A stretch of DNA of 64,000 nucleotides from Mycobacterium sp. MYCO198283 (GTDB taxonomy: Bacteria; Actinomycetota; Actinomycetes; Mycobacteriales; Mycobacteriaceae): positions 186,001 through 250,000 of the forward strand of contig NZ_JAJQJI010000002.1 in NCBI RefSeq assembly GCF_021213805.1, given 5' to 3'. The notes beneath the pieces were generated by a model that was given only the letters and a program-made list of their open reading frames with translations, ran no database searches and was not told the DNA's origin. The position numbers and the translations under genes were made by a program. Position 1 is the stretch's first letter. Each line of letters begins with the position of its first letter. This document shows positions 1 through 9,309 of the stretch, piece by piece.

Positions 1-329
1 AGCGCAAACGCCGCTCCGCACCACACGCGGCACGCCACCGCGGCGGCGGCCCGGCACGACAGCCGCGCCGCATCGCCCAGGGTGCGCACCGACGGCCGCC
101 GGAACCACCTGGCGAACGTCATCGGGGTTGCCGCGCCGAAGCCCGCGACGGCCCCGACGTAGAGCCAGTCGACGCTCCATGCGCCACTTCCGGCGAGCAC
201 TCCCACCGCCGCGCACGCCACTGCACCGAGAACCACGCCCGGCCCGTCGGCCGACGGGCGCCGCAGCGACAGCAGGTGGATCGAGGCACCCGCCAGCGCC
301 CCCAGCACCGTGGCCACGATCACGGTCAC
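1..329 (-). CDS. Small membrane protein, FluC/CrcB-like layout (3' end outside window)
   Basis: The start is a GTG overlapping the TGA of the upstream gene (GTGA), so the two are translationally coupled. The visible 109 or so residues are hydrophobic, with at least three likely membrane segments. An early GALAGASIH, a middle GVVLGAVACAAVGVLAG and a later GAVAGFGAATPMTFARW are placed like the three conserved blocks of FluC/CrcB fluoride channels (G-A-x-x-R, GTLxVNxxGxF, GFxGGxTTFSTF). The diagnostic Asn and most of the Phe-box residues are missing. It may be a diverged FluC half of a heterodimeric pair or an unrelated four-helix protein. The C-terminus is cut by the window edge. Confidence 0.5.
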   Translation of the reverse strand, partial: MTVIVATVLGALAGASIHLLSLRRPSADGPGVVLGAVACAAVGVLAGSGAWSVDWLYVGAVAGFGAATPMTFARWFRRPSVRTLGDAARLSCRAAAAVACRVWCGAAFA

Positions 330-715
330 GACCTGCAGCCTCGCCCGACGCGGCGGACCGCCACGACCGCCGCCGCGCCGACGAAGACTCCGCAGCCGGC
401 GCTGACGGGAAGGAGCGCCAGACACAGCGCTCCGTCGGCGGTGCGCATCCCCAGTGCGGCGACCACCACGACGGCGACACCGACCTGCGTCGCCGCACAG
501 GTCGCCACGACGGTGGTCGCGACGGTGGCGCCGAGGGCGTCGACGGCTGCGGTCATGACCGCCATGGACAGCGCGACCGCGAGCAACACCGCGGCCGGGT
601 CGTCGGCGGCATCCGGCAGTGCCGTGCACACCCCCAGCCGGACGATCCCGCCGGCGACACATCCTGCTGCGACGCCCATCGCTTCGAACAGCGGGCGGAC
701 CGGCGATTCGCTCAC
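326..715 (-). CDS. Small four-helix membrane protein, possible diverged FluC/CrcB partner
   Basis: This 129-residue, strongly hydrophobic protein starts at GTG, 36 bp after the stop of the GH71-like gene, and overlaps the next gene by 4 bp. About four membrane helices are likely. A GVAAGCVAGGIVR stretch near the N-terminus resembles the first FluC block, but the conserved Asn and Phe-box signatures are not visible. Two adjacent genes of about 125 residues each is the usual layout of two-gene CrcB/FluC systems, and that layout plus size is the main reason for the suggestion. The composition is that of an ordinary GC-rich membrane gene, so the reading frame is probably real even if the family is uncertain. 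Confidence 0.55.
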   Translation of the reverse strand: MSESPVRPLFEAMGVAAGCVAGGIVRLGVCTALPDAADDPAAVLLAVALSMAVMTAAVDALGATVATTVVATCAATQVGVAVVVVAALGMRTADGALCLALLPVSAGCGVFVGAAAVVAVRRVGRGCRS

Positions 716-751
716 CGGGGCACCCTATCGGCGAGGTCCGGCCGCGACGGC

Positions 752-2263
752 TTACCGCAGCCCGCCCGCCACCACGTACTGCAAGTCCTGGACGTAGGGG
801 GCGTCGACCACTTCGTAGGGCGACTGCACGGCGGTCACCTGCCGCCCGTCGCGCCACATGGCCGCCGAGACCATGCCCGTCGCCAGCGGGAAGCTGCAGA
901 TCCCCATCCCGGCCGGCACCTGGCATCGGTGCTGCCGGGCTCCGGCGCTGACCGTCAGTTGTGACGGCGCCGTGGCGAAGCTCACCACCTCGACGGTGTC
1001 CTGCGCCGGGGTGGTGTCGGGCACCAGCTCCATCGTCTTGGTCTGCGGATAGACCGGACGGGCCGCGGCCGGTTGGGTGCGGTGGGAGACGTAGAGCGCG
1101 TCGCGGACCACCGGTGGTTCGAACCCGTACTTGTAGGTGGCGATGTCGTAGGCGTTCAGGTCGAGCAGCCGCCAGCCGTGTTTGACCGAGGGAGCGATCG
1201 CGGTGTTCTCGGCGTAGTCGTTCCAGGTGAGCAGCTGCACCCACTCCGCATGCTGTTCGGTGGCGATCTGCCAGGCCAGTCGGTTCGTCCGGCCGTTCTG
1301 CGGCTCCTCGTAGAACCCGACTTTCGGCCGGCTGTCCTGGTAGGCGACCGCCTGCATCCAGATCTTGCCGAGGTGGCGACTGCGCTGGATGAGGTCGACG
1401 GGGTAGGTGCTGCCGGCGAGCGTGGTCGGCAGCGACGCCGGATTGCGGCCGCCCCAGTTGCTGAAGCCGAAGCTGATCGGCGCGAAGGCCTCGAGGTTCG
1501 GGTCCGCATGCAGGAAGGTGGGCACGAAGGCCGCGTCGATGCGGTAGGTGGTGCGCAGCTGGTCGAGTGCCTGTCGCCACCATTCGACGGGTTGCGCCTC
1601 GGCGTAGAACGCCCCCAGGACCGGGCGTCCGTCGCCGAGCCGGAAGGCCCCGGGTTCGTCGAGATAATCGGCGAACTCCGCCGCGAACTGTGCCGGTGTC
1701 AGTTGCGCCAGCGGTCCGGCCATGTCCGCGGTGACGAACACCGTGAAATCGCTGAACGTCCGCGCCGCCGCGAGCATGCGCGCGGGGACGTCGGACGCGG
1801 TGCGCGGCAAGATGATGTCGACGGCGAACCCGTCGATGCCCACGCTGCGCGCCTGATCGATCTCGGTCCGCAGGTCGCGGTCACGCCAGTCGGCGGCGTC
1901 GAGTGGCGCCCGCGGCAGCGGACGGTCGCGCAGGTAGCCGCCGTAGGCCGCATGGATGCCGCCTTCGCCGTCGGGCCGCAGATATTGGGTGGTGTAGTAG
2001 TCGCTGTCGGCCGGCTTGTTGTCGAGCGAGATCGGGAAGTTCGGCATGTAGTGCGCGAACACCTTGCGGTCGGTCGGCAGGGCCGGCATGTCGAACGGCA
2101 GGTAGGGAGTGGCCCGCACGGGCGCCGACGCCTCGGGACCCGACGGCGCAGCGGGGCGCGACGGCGATCCGGATTGGGCGATGGCCAGGCCCGCGACCGC
2201 CAGCGCGACGACGGCACAGGCGGCCGTCAGCTTAGGCCGCACTCCCCTACGCAGGCGCTGCAA
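752..2263 (-). CDS. Exported GH71-like glycoside hydrolase (alpha-1,3-glucanase family)
   Basis: About 503 residues: a short basic N-terminus, one hydrophobic segment (signal peptide or anchor), a Pro/Ala/Ser linker, then a catalytic-type domain. The motif VFAHYMPNFPISLDN near the start of that domain, with later WGGRNPAS and LLTWNDYAENT blocks, resembles GH71 enzymes, which cut alpha-1,3-glucans and act outside the membrane. The C-terminal 100 residues look like a beta-rich accessory part. The start is uncertain: I chose a TTG at 2263 preceded by an AGGGGGG tract, but a GTG at 2347 extends the frame without adding a recognisable signal. It lies between a YdcF-type gene and two small membrane genes on the same strand. 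Substrate is not determinable from sequence. Confidence 0.7.
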   Translation of the reverse strand: MQRLRRGVRPKLTAACAVVALAVAGLAIAQSGSPSRPAAPSGPEASAPVRATPYLPFDMPALPTDRKVFAHYMPNFPISLDNKPADSDYYTTQYLRPDGEGGIHAAYGGYLRDRPLPRAPLDAADWRDRDLRTEIDQARSVGIDGFAVDIILPRTASDVPARMLAAARTFSDFTVFVTADMAGPLAQLTPAQFAAEFADYLDEPGAFRLGDGRPVLGAFYAEAQPVEWWRQALDQLRTTYRIDAAFVPTFLHADPNLEAFAPISFGFSNWGGRNPASLPTTLAGSTYPVDLIQRSRHLGKIWMQAVAYQDSRPKVGFYEEPQNGRTNRLAWQIATEQHAEWVQLLTWNDYAENTAIAPSVKHGWRLLDLNAYDIATYKYGFEPPVVRDALYVSHRTQPAAARPVYPQTKTMELVPDTTPAQDTVEVVSFATAPSQLTVSAGARQHRCQVPAGMGICSFPLATGMVSAAMWRDGRQVTAVQSPYEVVDAPYVQDLQYVVAGGLR

Positions 2264-2372
2264 GGCGGCCCCCCTGGATGATGCCAACTGCTGGCAGCGT
2301 ACCGGAACGGCCCGTTCCGTCCGGGCGCTCGCGGCGCAGGTCAGCACCCCCGGCGACGGACGCGAGGCGCGG

Positions 2373-2990
2373 TCAGCAGTCGCCGTCGACGGCGGCCTTG
2401 CCCAGCGCCGCGAACTGGTAGGCGTAGATGTAGGCCCACACGGCCAGCGACAGGTCGTATCGCCGGGGCACCGCCCGCATGGCCACGTCGGCGCTGTCGC
2501 CGTAGCACTGCGCGAAGATGTAGCGGGCGCGCACCAGGTGGTAGCGCCAGGTGACGACCACGATCCGCGACCAGTGCCGTTCCGCGGCGAGGCGGCGCGC
2601 CATCATCGCCTCGCCGCGGGTGGTGGAGGGCTCCGGCCGCCGGCACACGACGGCGATCCCGTCGAACGTGTGCCCGCACAGCGGTGTCATGACCGGATCG
2701 TCGGGCACGTACGGATCGGAGAGCAGCACCGTCTTCGCCGACACCTGCCGCGCCACCGTCAGGCCGTAGCGCTCGCGCCCGTCGTGTTCGCCGCCGAGGA
2801 CGATCACCGCGTCCGCGGCGGCGACGGGGTCGTCCTTCGCCGAACCGAGCAGCAGCGTGCCGCCCACCACCGTCGCCGACATCACCAGGCCCAGGACGAG
2901 CGCCGTCGCGACGGTCAGCCGGACCGCAAGCGGCGCGCGTCGCCCACGGCGCCGAGGCCGCGGCGCGCCAGTCACGCTCGTCCCCATCAC
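2373..2990 (-). CDS. YdcF/DUF218-type membrane-anchored protein
   Basis: 205 residues: an Arg-rich cytoplasmic N-terminus, one membrane segment at about residues 23-45, then a DUF218-like domain with DAVIVLGG after the anchor and VVVTWRYHLVRA later. DUF218 proteins (YdcF, SanA, ElyC) are envelope-associated proteins of uncertain chemistry, linked in other bacteria to cell-envelope integrity. The start is GTG directly followed by an in-frame ATG, so either may be used. It is divergent from accD5 (about 120 bp between starts) and about 110 bp upstream of the GH71-like gene on the same strand, so co-transcription with that gene is possible. Confidence 0.75.
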   Translation of the reverse strand: MMGTSVTGAPRPRRRGRRAPLAVRLTVATALVLGLVMSATVVGGTLLLGSAKDDPVAAADAVIVLGGEHDGRERYGLTVARQVSAKTVLLSDPYVPDDPVMTPLCGHTFDGIAVVCRRPEPSTTRGEAMMARRLAAERHWSRIVVVTWRYHLVRARYIFAQCYGDSADVAMRAVPRRYDLSLAVWAYIYAYQFAALGKAAVDGDC

Positions 2991-3112
2991 CCCGCGTTAT
3001 CACCCCGCGCTGCCCTTGACGACAGGCGCCGCCACCGATCGGCGTCAGTGTAAGGACGCCGGAGACCGACCGGGCCGCAGCCGCGGGCGCGGCCCCGAAT
3101 ACGATGACCGCC

Positions 3113-4741
3113 ATGACGAGCGTGACAGAACCCTCGGCCGAGCACGAGATCGACGTCCACACCACCGCCGGCAAGCTCGCAGAGCTCCGGAAGCGCAGGG
3201 CGGAGGCGGAGCATCCGGTCGGCGAGGCGGCGGTCGAGAAGGTGCACGCGCAGGGCAAGCTGACGGCGCGCGAGCGGATCTACGCGCTGCTCGACGAGGG
3301 TTCTTTCGTCGAGCTCGACGCGCTCGCCCGGCATCGCAGCACCAACTTCGGGCTGGCCGAGAAGCGGCCGCTCGGTGACGGCGTGGTCACCGGCTACGGC
3401 ACCATCGACGGCCGCGACGTCTGCATCTTCAGCCAGGACGTCACGGTGTTCGGCGGCAGCCTCGGCGAGGTGTACGGCGAGAAGATCGTCAAGGTGCAGG
3501 ACCTCGCGGTGAAGACCGGCCGCCCGCTCATCGGCATCAACGAAGGCGCCGGGGCCCGCATCCAGGAGGGCGTCGTCTCGCTGGGCCTGTACGGCGAGAT
3601 CTTCTTCCGCAACATCCGGGCGTCCGGGGTGATCCCGCAGATCTCGCTGATCATGGGCCCCGCCGCCGGCGGCCACGTCTACTCCCCGGCGCTCACCGAC
3701 TTCGTGGTGATGGTCGACAAGAGCAGCCAGATGTTCATCACCGGACCCGACGTCATCAAGACGGTCACCGGCGAGGACGTCACCATGGAGGAGCTGGGCG
3801 GCGCCCACACCCACATGGCGAAGTCGGGGCTGGCGCACTACGTCGCGTCGGGTGAGCAGGACGCGTTCGACTACGTCCGCGAGCTGCTGAGCTACCTGCC
3901 CAGCAACAACGCCGCGGATCCGCCGCGGTTCGCGGTGCCGGTGCCCGACGGGCCCATCGAGGACAACCTCACCGCCGAGGACCTCGACCTCGACACGCTG
4001 ATCCCGGACTCGCCGAATCAGCCCTACGACATGCACGAGGTGATCACCCGGATCCTCGACGACGACGAGTTCCTCGAGGTGCAGGCCGGCTACGCCCCCA
4101 ACATCATCGTCGGCTTCGGCCGGATCGACGGCCTGCCGGTGGGCATCGTGGCCAACCAGCCGACCCAGTTCGCGGGCTGCCTCGACATCAAGGCGTCGGA
4201 GAAGGCCGCGCGATTCGTGCGGACCTGCGACTGCTTCAACGTGCCGATCGTCACGCTGGTCGACGTCCCGGGCTTCCTGCCGGGCACCGACCAGGAGTAC
4301 AACGGCATCATCCGGCGCGGCGCCAAGCTGCTCTACGCCTACGGCGAGGCCACGGTCGCGAAGATCACCGTCATCACCCGCAAGGCCTACGGCGGCGCCT
4401 ACGACGTCATGGGGTCCAAGCATCTGGGCGCCGACGTGAACATCGCGTGGCCGACGGCGCAGATCGCGGTCATGGGGGCGTCGGGCGCGGTCGGCTTCGT
4501 GTACCGCCAGCAGCTCAAGGACGCCGAGAAGAACGGCGAGGACGTGGAGGCCCTGCGGCTGCGGCTGCAGCAGGACTACGAGGACACGCTGGTGAACCCC
4601 TACATCGCCGCCGAGCGCGGATACGTCGACGCCGTCATCCCCCCGTCCCACACCCGCGGCTACGTGGCGACGGCGCTGCGGCTGCTCGATCGCAAGATCG
4701 TGCAGATGCCGCCGAAGAAGCACGGGAACATTCCGCTGTGA
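3113..4741 (+). CDS. accD5: Acyl-CoA (propionyl-CoA) carboxylase beta subunit AccD5
   Basis: AccD5 is the carboxyltransferase subunit that moves CO2 from biotin (carried on AccA3) to propionyl-CoA, giving methylmalonyl-CoA for multimethyl-branched lipids. The protein is about 542 residues, the normal family length. N- and C-terminal crotonase-like halves are visible, with [14 protein letters not shown] and [16 protein letters not shown] in the first half and [19 protein letters not shown] and [12 protein letters not shown] in the second. I chose the ATG giving MTSVTEP because M. tuberculosis AccD5 starts the same way; an in-frame ATG nine bases upstream is an alternative. It overlaps accE5 by 4 bp (GTGA), consistent with the known AccA3-D5-E5 complex. 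Confidence 0.97.
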   Translation: MTSVTEPSAEHEIDVHTTAGKLAELRKRRAEAEHPVGEAAVEKVHAQGKLTARERIYALLDEGSFVELDALARHRSTNFGLAEKRPLGDGVVTGYGTIDGRDVCIFSQDVTVFGGSLGEVYGEKIVKVQDLAVKTGRPLIGINEGAGARIQEGVVSLGLYGEIFFRNIRASGVIPQISLIMGPAAGGHVYSPALTDFVVMVDKSSQMFITGPDVIKTVTGEDVTMEELGGAHTHMAKSGLAHYVASGEQDAFDYVRELLSYLPSNNAADPPRFAVPVPDGPIEDNLTAEDLDLDTLIPDSPNQPYDMHEVITRILDDDEFLEVQAGYAPNIIVGFGRIDGLPVGIVANQPTQFAGCLDIKASEKAARFVRTCDCFNVPIVTLVDVPGFLPGTDQEYNGIIRRGAKLLYAYGEATVAKITVITRKAYGGAYDVMGSKHLGADVNIAWPTAQIAVMGASGAVGFVYRQQLKDAEKNGEDVEALRLRLQQDYEDTLVNPYIAAERGYVDAVIPPSHTRGYVATALRLLDRKIVQMPPKKHGNIPL

Positions 4742-4995
4742 GCGAAGCGAACGATCCAGCACCGGTGAGCGAAGCGAAGGATCCGGCCGCCACGGACATC
4801 GTGGTGCTGCGCGGGAACCCGACGGACGAGGACCTGGCCGCGCTGGTGGCGGTGCTCGGCGCGACGGGCACCGGGCCGCCGCCGGTGAACACCGGGGAGC
4901 GCAACCTGTGGGGCCAGCCGATCGACCGGCTGCGGTATCCGGTTTTCAGCTGGCAGCGGGTGACGCTGCTGGAGCGCAACAAGCTGCGGCGCTGA
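4738..4995 (+). CDS. accE5: Acyl-CoA carboxylase epsilon subunit AccE5
   Basis: This 85-residue small subunit stabilises the AccA3-AccD5 complex. The conserved part runs from [21 protein letters not shown] to [21 protein letters not shown] at the C-terminus. The first 18 residues are a two-copy repeat (VSEANDPAP / VSEAKDPAA) encoded by a 27-bp duplication, and each copy begins with an in-frame GTG (4738 and 4765). Either GTG could start translation; the first is favoured because it overlaps the accD5 stop. The M. tuberculosis orthologue is longer and, as I recall it, also carries short N-terminal repeats. maf follows 15 bp downstream. Confidence 0.93.
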   Translation: MSEANDPAPVSEAKDPAATDIVVLRGNPTDEDLAALVAVLGATGTGPPPVNTGERNLWGQPIDRLRYPVFSWQRVTLLERNKLRR

Positions 4996-5010
4996 CGGCT
5001 TGTCGCAGCG

Positions 5011-5649
5011 ATGACCCGGGTGGTGCTCGGATCGGCGTCGGCGGGCAGGCTGGGCGTGCTTCGGCAGGCGGGCATCGCACCGCTGGTGGTGGTGTCGGGC
5101 GTCGATGAGGACGCGGTGATGGCCGCGCAGCCGCCGGGGTCGCCGCCGGGTCAGGTGACGACGGCGCTGGCGACGGCCAAGGCGGACGCGGTGGCGGGCG
5201 GTCTGACACCGGATGTCGCCGCCGATTGCGTGGTCATCGGGTGCGATTCGATGTTGTCCATCGACGGTGAGCTGCGCGGCAAGCCGGGCTCGGCCGAGGC
5301 GGCGCACCGCGCTTGGGGCCAGTTGGCGGGTCGCTCGGGGGCGTTGCACACCGGTCATTGCGTCATCCGGCTCCGTGGGGACGAGGTGGCTCGCGCGGCC
5401 GCGGCCGCGGTCACCTGGGTGCGGTTCGGTACGCCGTCGCCGGCGGACCTGGACGCCTATGTCGCCAGCGGTGAGCCGCTGGGCGTGGCGGGCGGGTTCA
5501 CCATCGACGGTCGTGGCGGCTGGTTCGTCGACGGGGTGGACGGTGATCCGTCGTCGGTCGTGGGCATCGGGCTGCCCACGGTCCGGAGGCTGTTCGAGGC
5601 CACCGGGTTGTCGCTGGCCGGGCTGTGGCGCGACAACCCCGTCCCCTGA
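5011..5649 (+). CDS. maf: Maf-family nucleoside triphosphate pyrophosphatase
   Basis: 212 residues, full length for the Maf/YhdE family, which hydrolyses non-canonical or selected nucleoside triphosphates to monophosphates in the cytoplasm. [18 protein letters not shown] at the N-terminus is the Maf substrate-binding signature. [18 protein letters not shown] carries the metal-binding Asp region, and the C-terminal [10 protein letters not shown] / [11 protein letters not shown] blocks are typical. The location directly after accE5 is the conserved mycobacterial arrangement (Rv3281-Rv3282), and co-transcription with accD5-accE5 is likely. Confidence 0.93.
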   Translation: MTRVVLGSASAGRLGVLRQAGIAPLVVVSGVDEDAVMAAQPPGSPPGQVTTALATAKADAVAGGLTPDVAADCVVIGCDSMLSIDGELRGKPGSAEAAHRAWGQLAGRSGALHTGHCVIRLRGDEVARAAAAAVTWVRFGTPSPADLDAYVASGEPLGVAGGFTIDGRGGWFVDGVDGDPSSVVGIGLPTVRRLFEATGLSLAGLWRDNPVP

Positions 5650-5706
5650 TCGCTGCCGGCAGGTCTCGCTTCGGGCACGATCCGGACGCGACAGCGGGCG
5701 TCGCCG

Positions 5707-5731
5707 GTTGGCTCCTCCGGGCAACGGGTAG
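5707..5731 (+). promoter_or_regulatory. Candidate SigF-type promoter (weaker match)
   Basis: GTTG (5707-5710), a 15-bp spacer and GGGTAG (5726-5731) match the mycobacterial SigF pattern GTTT-N15-17-GGGTA with one mismatch in the -35. A start site near 5738 would give a leader of about 40 nt for the small membrane gene at 5780, whose GGAGGAG ribosome site lies inside that leader. Inferred by reading only. Confidence 0.4.
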
Positions 5732-5779
5732 GCACGGGGGGACAGAGGGAAGACGACACGAGTCCGGAGGAGTTGTCCT

Positions 5780-6013
5780 GTGACCGGTGCGCTACTGCTC
5801 GGGTATGCCGTGGGGTGGTTGCTCACCTCGCTGATCCTCTTCACGGAGAGCCGCGTCGCTCGCGATCGTGACCATCCGGCCGCCCATCCGGTCGCGCTGG
5901 CGGTGCTGACCGGCGCGGCCTGGCCCATTGTGCTGCTCGGCTTCGTCGAAGCCGGTTCGTTGCTGATCGCCGCCAAGGCGCTGGGCCGGCCGAACGGACA
6001 TCCCGTCGGCTGA
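5780..6013 (+). CDS. Small two-helix membrane protein, function unknown
   Basis: 77 residues starting at GTG with a good GGAGGAG ribosome site about 8 nt upstream. Two hydrophobic segments (about residues 3-20 and 38-60) flank a charged, His-containing loop ([15 protein letters not shown]). I do not recognise a named family. It sits between maf and sseA, 130 bp after maf, and a possible SigF-type promoter lies just upstream, so it may be expressed separately from the acc operon. The reading frame is supported by the ribosome site and the sensible two-helix profile. Confidence 0.65.
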   Translation: MTGALLLGYAVGWLLTSLILFTESRVARDRDHPAAHPVALAVLTGAAWPIVLLGFVEAGSLLIAAKALGRPNGHPVG

Positions 6014-6052
6014 GGGCGTCGCCCGCGCCCGCATCCGCAGTAGGCTCGGGAT

Positions 6053-6946
6053 GTGCCCGTACCTCCCGATCCCAGCCCCGCCTTGGCGTCCTACGCCCAC
6101 CCGGAACGCCTCGTCACCGCCGACTGGCTGTCGGCTCACCTCGGAACGCCCGGCCTGGCGATCGTCGAGTCCGACGAGGACGTGCTGCTCTACGACGTGG
6201 GCCACATCCCCGGCGCCGTGAAGATCGACTGGCACACCGACCTCAACGATCCCGCGGTGCGCGACTACATCACCGGCGAGCAGTTCGCGCAGCTGATGGA
6301 TCGCAAAGGGATTGCCCGCGACGACACCGTCGTCATCTACGGCGACAAGAGCAACTGGTGGGCGGCGTACGCGCTGTGGGTGTTCACGCTGTTCGGCCAC
6401 CCCGACGTGCGCCTGCTCGACGGCGGCCGCGACCTGTGGATCTCCCAGGGCCGCGACACCACGCTGGACGTGCCGTCGAAGACCGGCAGCGGGTATCCGG
6501 TGGTCGAGCGCAACGACCCGGCGATCCGGGCGTTCAGGGAGGACGTGCTCGCCCACCTCGGCAGGGGCCCGCTGATCGACGTGCGCTCGCCGCAGGAATA
6601 CACCGGCGAGCGCACCCACATGCCGGACTATCCGGAGGAGGGCGCACTGCGCGGCGGCCACATCCCCACCGCGAGGTCGATCCCGTGGGCGAAGGCGGCC
6701 GACGAGAGCGGCCGGTTCCGCAGCCGCGCCGAGCTGGCGGAGATCTACGGCTTCGTCTCCCCCGGGGACGAGACGGTGGTGTACTGCCGGATCGGCGAAC
6801 GCTCCAGCCACACCTGGTTCGTGCTCACCCATCTGCTGGGCATCCCGAACGTGCGCAACTACGACGGCTCGTGGACCGAGTGGGGCAACACGGTGCGGGT
6901 GCCGATCGTCGTCGGTCCCGAGCCCGGGGACGCGCCGCACCGATGA
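6053..6946 (+). CDS. sseA: Thiosulfate/3-mercaptopyruvate sulfurtransferase SseA
   Basis: 297 residues with two tandem rhodanese domains. The N-terminal domain is structural ([16 protein letters not shown]). The C-terminal domain carries the active-site loop [11 protein letters not shown] with the persulfide-forming Cys at residue 245. The enzyme transfers sulfane sulfur from thiosulfate or mercaptopyruvate to an acceptor. It starts at a GTG and overlaps the downstream sufE-like gene by 4 bp (ATGA). That coupling, conserved as Rv3283-Rv3284, suggests it feeds sulfur to the SufE-like carrier. Confidence 0.95.
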   Translation: MPVPPDPSPALASYAHPERLVTADWLSAHLGTPGLAIVESDEDVLLYDVGHIPGAVKIDWHTDLNDPAVRDYITGEQFAQLMDRKGIARDDTVVIYGDKSNWWAAYALWVFTLFGHPDVRLLDGGRDLWISQGRDTTLDVPSKTGSGYPVVERNDPAIRAFREDVLAHLGRGPLIDVRSPQEYTGERTHMPDYPEEGALRGGHIPTARSIPWAKAADESGRFRSRAELAEIYGFVSPGDETVVYCRIGERSSHTWFVLTHLLGIPNVRNYDGSWTEWGNTVRVPIVVGPEPGDAPHR

Positions 6947-7359
6947 CCCTGCCCGCGCCGCTGGCGGAGGTGGTGTCCGATTTCCGTGAGGTCGACGGGC
7001 AGGACAAACTGCGGCTGCTGCTCGAGTTCGCCGAGGAGCTTCCCCCGCTGCCCGCCGAGCTCGGGGAGGCGGCGATGGAGCCGGTGCCCGAGTGCCAGTC
7101 GCCGCTGTTCCTCCACGTCGACGCCGCCGACCGAACGCACGTCCGCCTGTACTTCTCGGCGCCGGCCGAGGCGCCGACCACGCGGGGTTTCGCCTCGATC
7201 CTCGCCACCGGCCTCGACGGCCAGTCCGCCGACGACATCCTCGCCGTGCCCGACGACTTCTACAGCGAACTCGGGCTGGCGGCGTTGATCAGCCCGCTGC
7301 GACTGCGCGGCATGTCGGCGATGCTGGCGCGCATCAAGCGGCGGCTGCGCGACGGCTGA
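6943..7359 (+). CDS. SufE-like sulfur acceptor protein
   Basis: 138 residues, SufE family over the full length. The conserved acceptor cysteine lies in [12 protein letters not shown] at about residue 51, and the C-terminal helix block [21 protein letters not shown] is typical. SufE proteins accept persulfide sulfur from a desulfurase or, here perhaps, from the coupled rhodanese SseA, and pass it to Fe-S assembly. Translation is coupled to sseA through an ATGA overlap. It corresponds by position to Rv3284. Confidence 0.9.
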   Translation: MTLPAPLAEVVSDFREVDGQDKLRLLLEFAEELPPLPAELGEAAMEPVPECQSPLFLHVDAADRTHVRLYFSAPAEAPTTRGFASILATGLDGQSADDILAVPDDFYSELGLAALISPLRLRGMSAMLARIKRRLRDG

Positions 7360-7383
7360 CCGGCGGCCGCAACGTGCGCGAAA

Positions 7384-7399
7384 GCTACCGGCGGGTAGC
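7384..7399. terminator. Short hairpin between sufE-like gene and accA3
   Basis: GCTACC and GGTAGC form a perfect 6-bp stem around a GGCG loop, 25 bp after the sufE-like stop. There is no T tract, which is common for mycobacterial hairpins. It may separate the sseA-sufE transcript from accA3. Confidence 0.4.
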
Positions 7400-7449
7400 G
7401 GCACCGCTCGTCGAGGCCCCGGGCGCTCCGCCTAAACTGCCCGCGATAG

Positions 7450-7470
7450 GTTCTTAAAGACGTTCTTAAA
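7450..7470 (+). promoter_or_regulatory. Direct repeat upstream of accA3 (possible operator/promoter)
   Basis: GTTCTTAAA occurs twice with a 12-bp period (7450-7458 and 7462-7470) in an otherwise GC-rich leader. It ends 21 bp before the accA3 GTG. TANNNT-type -10 candidates lie at 7433 and 7446. The tandem spacing of about one helical turn suggests a regulator site or a promoter element for accA3. A strong AGGAGG ribosome site follows at 7482-7487. Confidence 0.35.
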
Positions 7471-7491
7471 TACGCCATTCCAGGAGGCGCT

Positions 7492-9291
7492 GTGGCCGCA
7501 CATGCCAGCTCGAAGATCTCCAAGGTCCTCGTCGCCAACCGTGGCGAGATCGCCGTCCGGGTGATCCGGGCCGCCCGCGATGCCGGCCTGGCGAGCGTGG
7601 CGGTGTACGCCGAGCCCGACGCCGACGCGCCGCACGTGCGGCTGGCCGACGAGGCGTTCGCGCTGGGCGGGCAGACGTCGGCCGAGTCCTACCTCGACAT
7701 CGGCAAGCTGCTCGACGCCGCCGCGAAATCGGGCGCCAACGCCGTGCATCCGGGCTACGGGTTCCTCTCCGAGAACGCCGACTTCGCGCAGGCCGTCATC
7801 GACGCGGGCCTGATCTGGATCGGTCCGAGCCCGCAGTCCATCCGCGACCTGGGCGACAAGGTCACCGCCCGCCACATCGCGGCCCGCGCGCAGGCGCCGC
7901 TGGTGCCCGGCACCCCGGACCCGGTGAAGGACGCGGACGAGGTCGTGGCGTTCGCCCGCGAGTACGGCGTGCCCGTCGCCATCAAGGCGGCGTTCGGCGG
8001 CGGCGGCAAGGGCATGAAGGTGGCCCGCACCATCGAGGAGATCCCCGAGCTCTACGAGTCGGCCGTCCGCGAGGCCACCGCGGCGTTCGGCCGCGGCGAG
8101 TGCTTCGTCGAGCGCTACCTCGACAAGCCGCGCCACGTGGAGGCGCAGGTGATCGCCGACCAGCACGGCAACGTCATCGTCGCCGGCACCCGCGACTGCT
8201 CGCTACAGCGCCGTTTCCAGAAGTTGGTCGAGGAGGCGCCGGCGCCGTTCCTCACCGACGCGCAGCGCAAGGAGATCCACGAGTCCGCCAAGCGGATCTG
8301 CAAGGAGGCCCACTACTACGGCGCCGGCACCGTCGAGTACCTGGTCGGCCAGGACGGGCTGATCAGCTTCCTGGAGGTGAACACGCGGCTGCAGGTGGAG
8401 CACCCGGTGACCGAGGAGACCTCCGGCATCGACCTGGTGCGCCAGCAGTTCCGCATCGCCAACGGCGAGCCCCTGGACATCGCCGAGGACCCGACGCCCC
8501 GTGGCCACTCGATCGAGTTCCGCATCAACGGCGAGGACGCCGGACGCAATTTCCTGCCGGCTCCCGGCCCGGTCACGAAGTTCGTGCCGCCGACCGGTCC
8601 CGGTGTGCGGCTGGACTCCGGCGTGGAGACCGGCTCGGTGATCGGCGGGCAGTTCGACTCGATGCTCGCCAAACTCATCATCTCCGGCGCCACGCGCACC
8701 GAGGCGCTGGAGCGCTCGCGGCGAGCGCTCGACGAGTTCGTCGTGGAGGGTCTGGCCACGGTCCTCCCGTTCCATCGCGCGGTGGTCAGCGATCCGGCGT
8801 TCATCGGCGACGACAACGGCTTCACCGTCCACACCCGCTGGATCGAGACCGAGTGGAACAACACCGTCGAGCCGTTCACCGGCGGTGAGGCCGTCGAGGA
8901 GTCCGACACGCTGCCGCGCCAGACCGTGGTGGTGGAGGTCGGGGGCCGGCGCCTGGAGGTGTCGCTGCCCGGCGATCTGGCGATCGGCGGCGCCGGCGGA
9001 CCGGCCGACACCAACGTCATCCGCAAGAAGCCCAAGCCCCGCAAGCGCGGCGCCGCGGCCGGTGCGGCCGCCTCCGGCGATTCGGTGACGGCGCCGATGC
9101 AGGGCACCGTGGTGAAGGTCGCGGTCACCGACGGCCAGCAGGTGTCGGCGGGCGATCTGATCGTCGTGCTGGAGGCCATGAAGATGGAGAACCCGGTGAC
9201 CGCCCACAAGGACGGCACCGTCGCCGGGCTCGCCGTCCAGCCGGGCGCCGCGGTCACCCAGGGCACCGTGCTGGCCGAGATCAAGGACTGA
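7492..9291 (+). CDS. accA3: Acyl-CoA carboxylase alpha subunit AccA3 (biotin carboxylase + BCCP)
   Basis: 599 residues. The first 450 or so form a biotin carboxylase domain: [18 protein letters not shown] at the start, the ATP-grasp glycine loop FGGGGKGMK, and [21 protein letters not shown] linker follows, then a C-terminal biotinyl domain with EAMKMENPV, whose Lys564 is the biotinylation site. The protein supplies carboxybiotin to several AccD subunits for malonyl-CoA, methylmalonyl-CoA and mycolate precursors. The GTG start is fixed by an AGGAGG site 4 nt upstream. It has its own upstream region with a hairpin and a direct repeat, so it is probably transcribed separately from accD5. Confidence 0.97.
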   Translation: MAAHASSKISKVLVANRGEIAVRVIRAARDAGLASVAVYAEPDADAPHVRLADEAFALGGQTSAESYLDIGKLLDAAAKSGANAVHPGYGFLSENADFAQAVIDAGLIWIGPSPQSIRDLGDKVTARHIAARAQAPLVPGTPDPVKDADEVVAFAREYGVPVAIKAAFGGGGKGMKVARTIEEIPELYESAVREATAAFGRGECFVERYLDKPRHVEAQVIADQHGNVIVAGTRDCSLQRRFQKLVEEAPAPFLTDAQRKEIHESAKRICKEAHYYGAGTVEYLVGQDGLISFLEVNTRLQVEHPVTEETSGIDLVRQQFRIANGEPLDIAEDPTPRGHSIEFRINGEDAGRNFLPAPGPVTKFVPPTGPGVRLDSGVETGSVIGGQFDSMLAKLIISGATRTEALERSRRALDEFVVEGLATVLPFHRAVVSDPAFIGDDNGFTVHTRWIETEWNNTVEPFTGGEAVEESDTLPRQTVVVEVGGRRLEVSLPGDLAIGGAGGPADTNVIRKKPKPRKRGAAAGAAASGDSVTAPMQGTVVKVAVTDGQQVSAGDLIVVLEAMKMENPVTAHKDGTVAGLAVQPGAAVTQGTVLAEIKD

Positions 9292-9294
9292 TCG

Positions 9295-9309
9295 CCCCCC
9301 CCCCCCCCC
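9295..9309. repeat. Run of 15 cytosines after accA3
   Basis: Fifteen consecutive C residues begin 3 bp after the accA3 stop and lead directly into a hairpin. Homopolymers this long are unusual and prone to slippage or miscalling; the exact count should be treated as uncertain. It lies outside any coding frame I accept. Confidence 0.8.

Noticed and set aside
7384-7399. SigF -10 (GGGTAG at 7393)
   Set aside because: No GTTT-like -35 lies 15-17 bp upstream, and the bases belong to a perfect hairpin.
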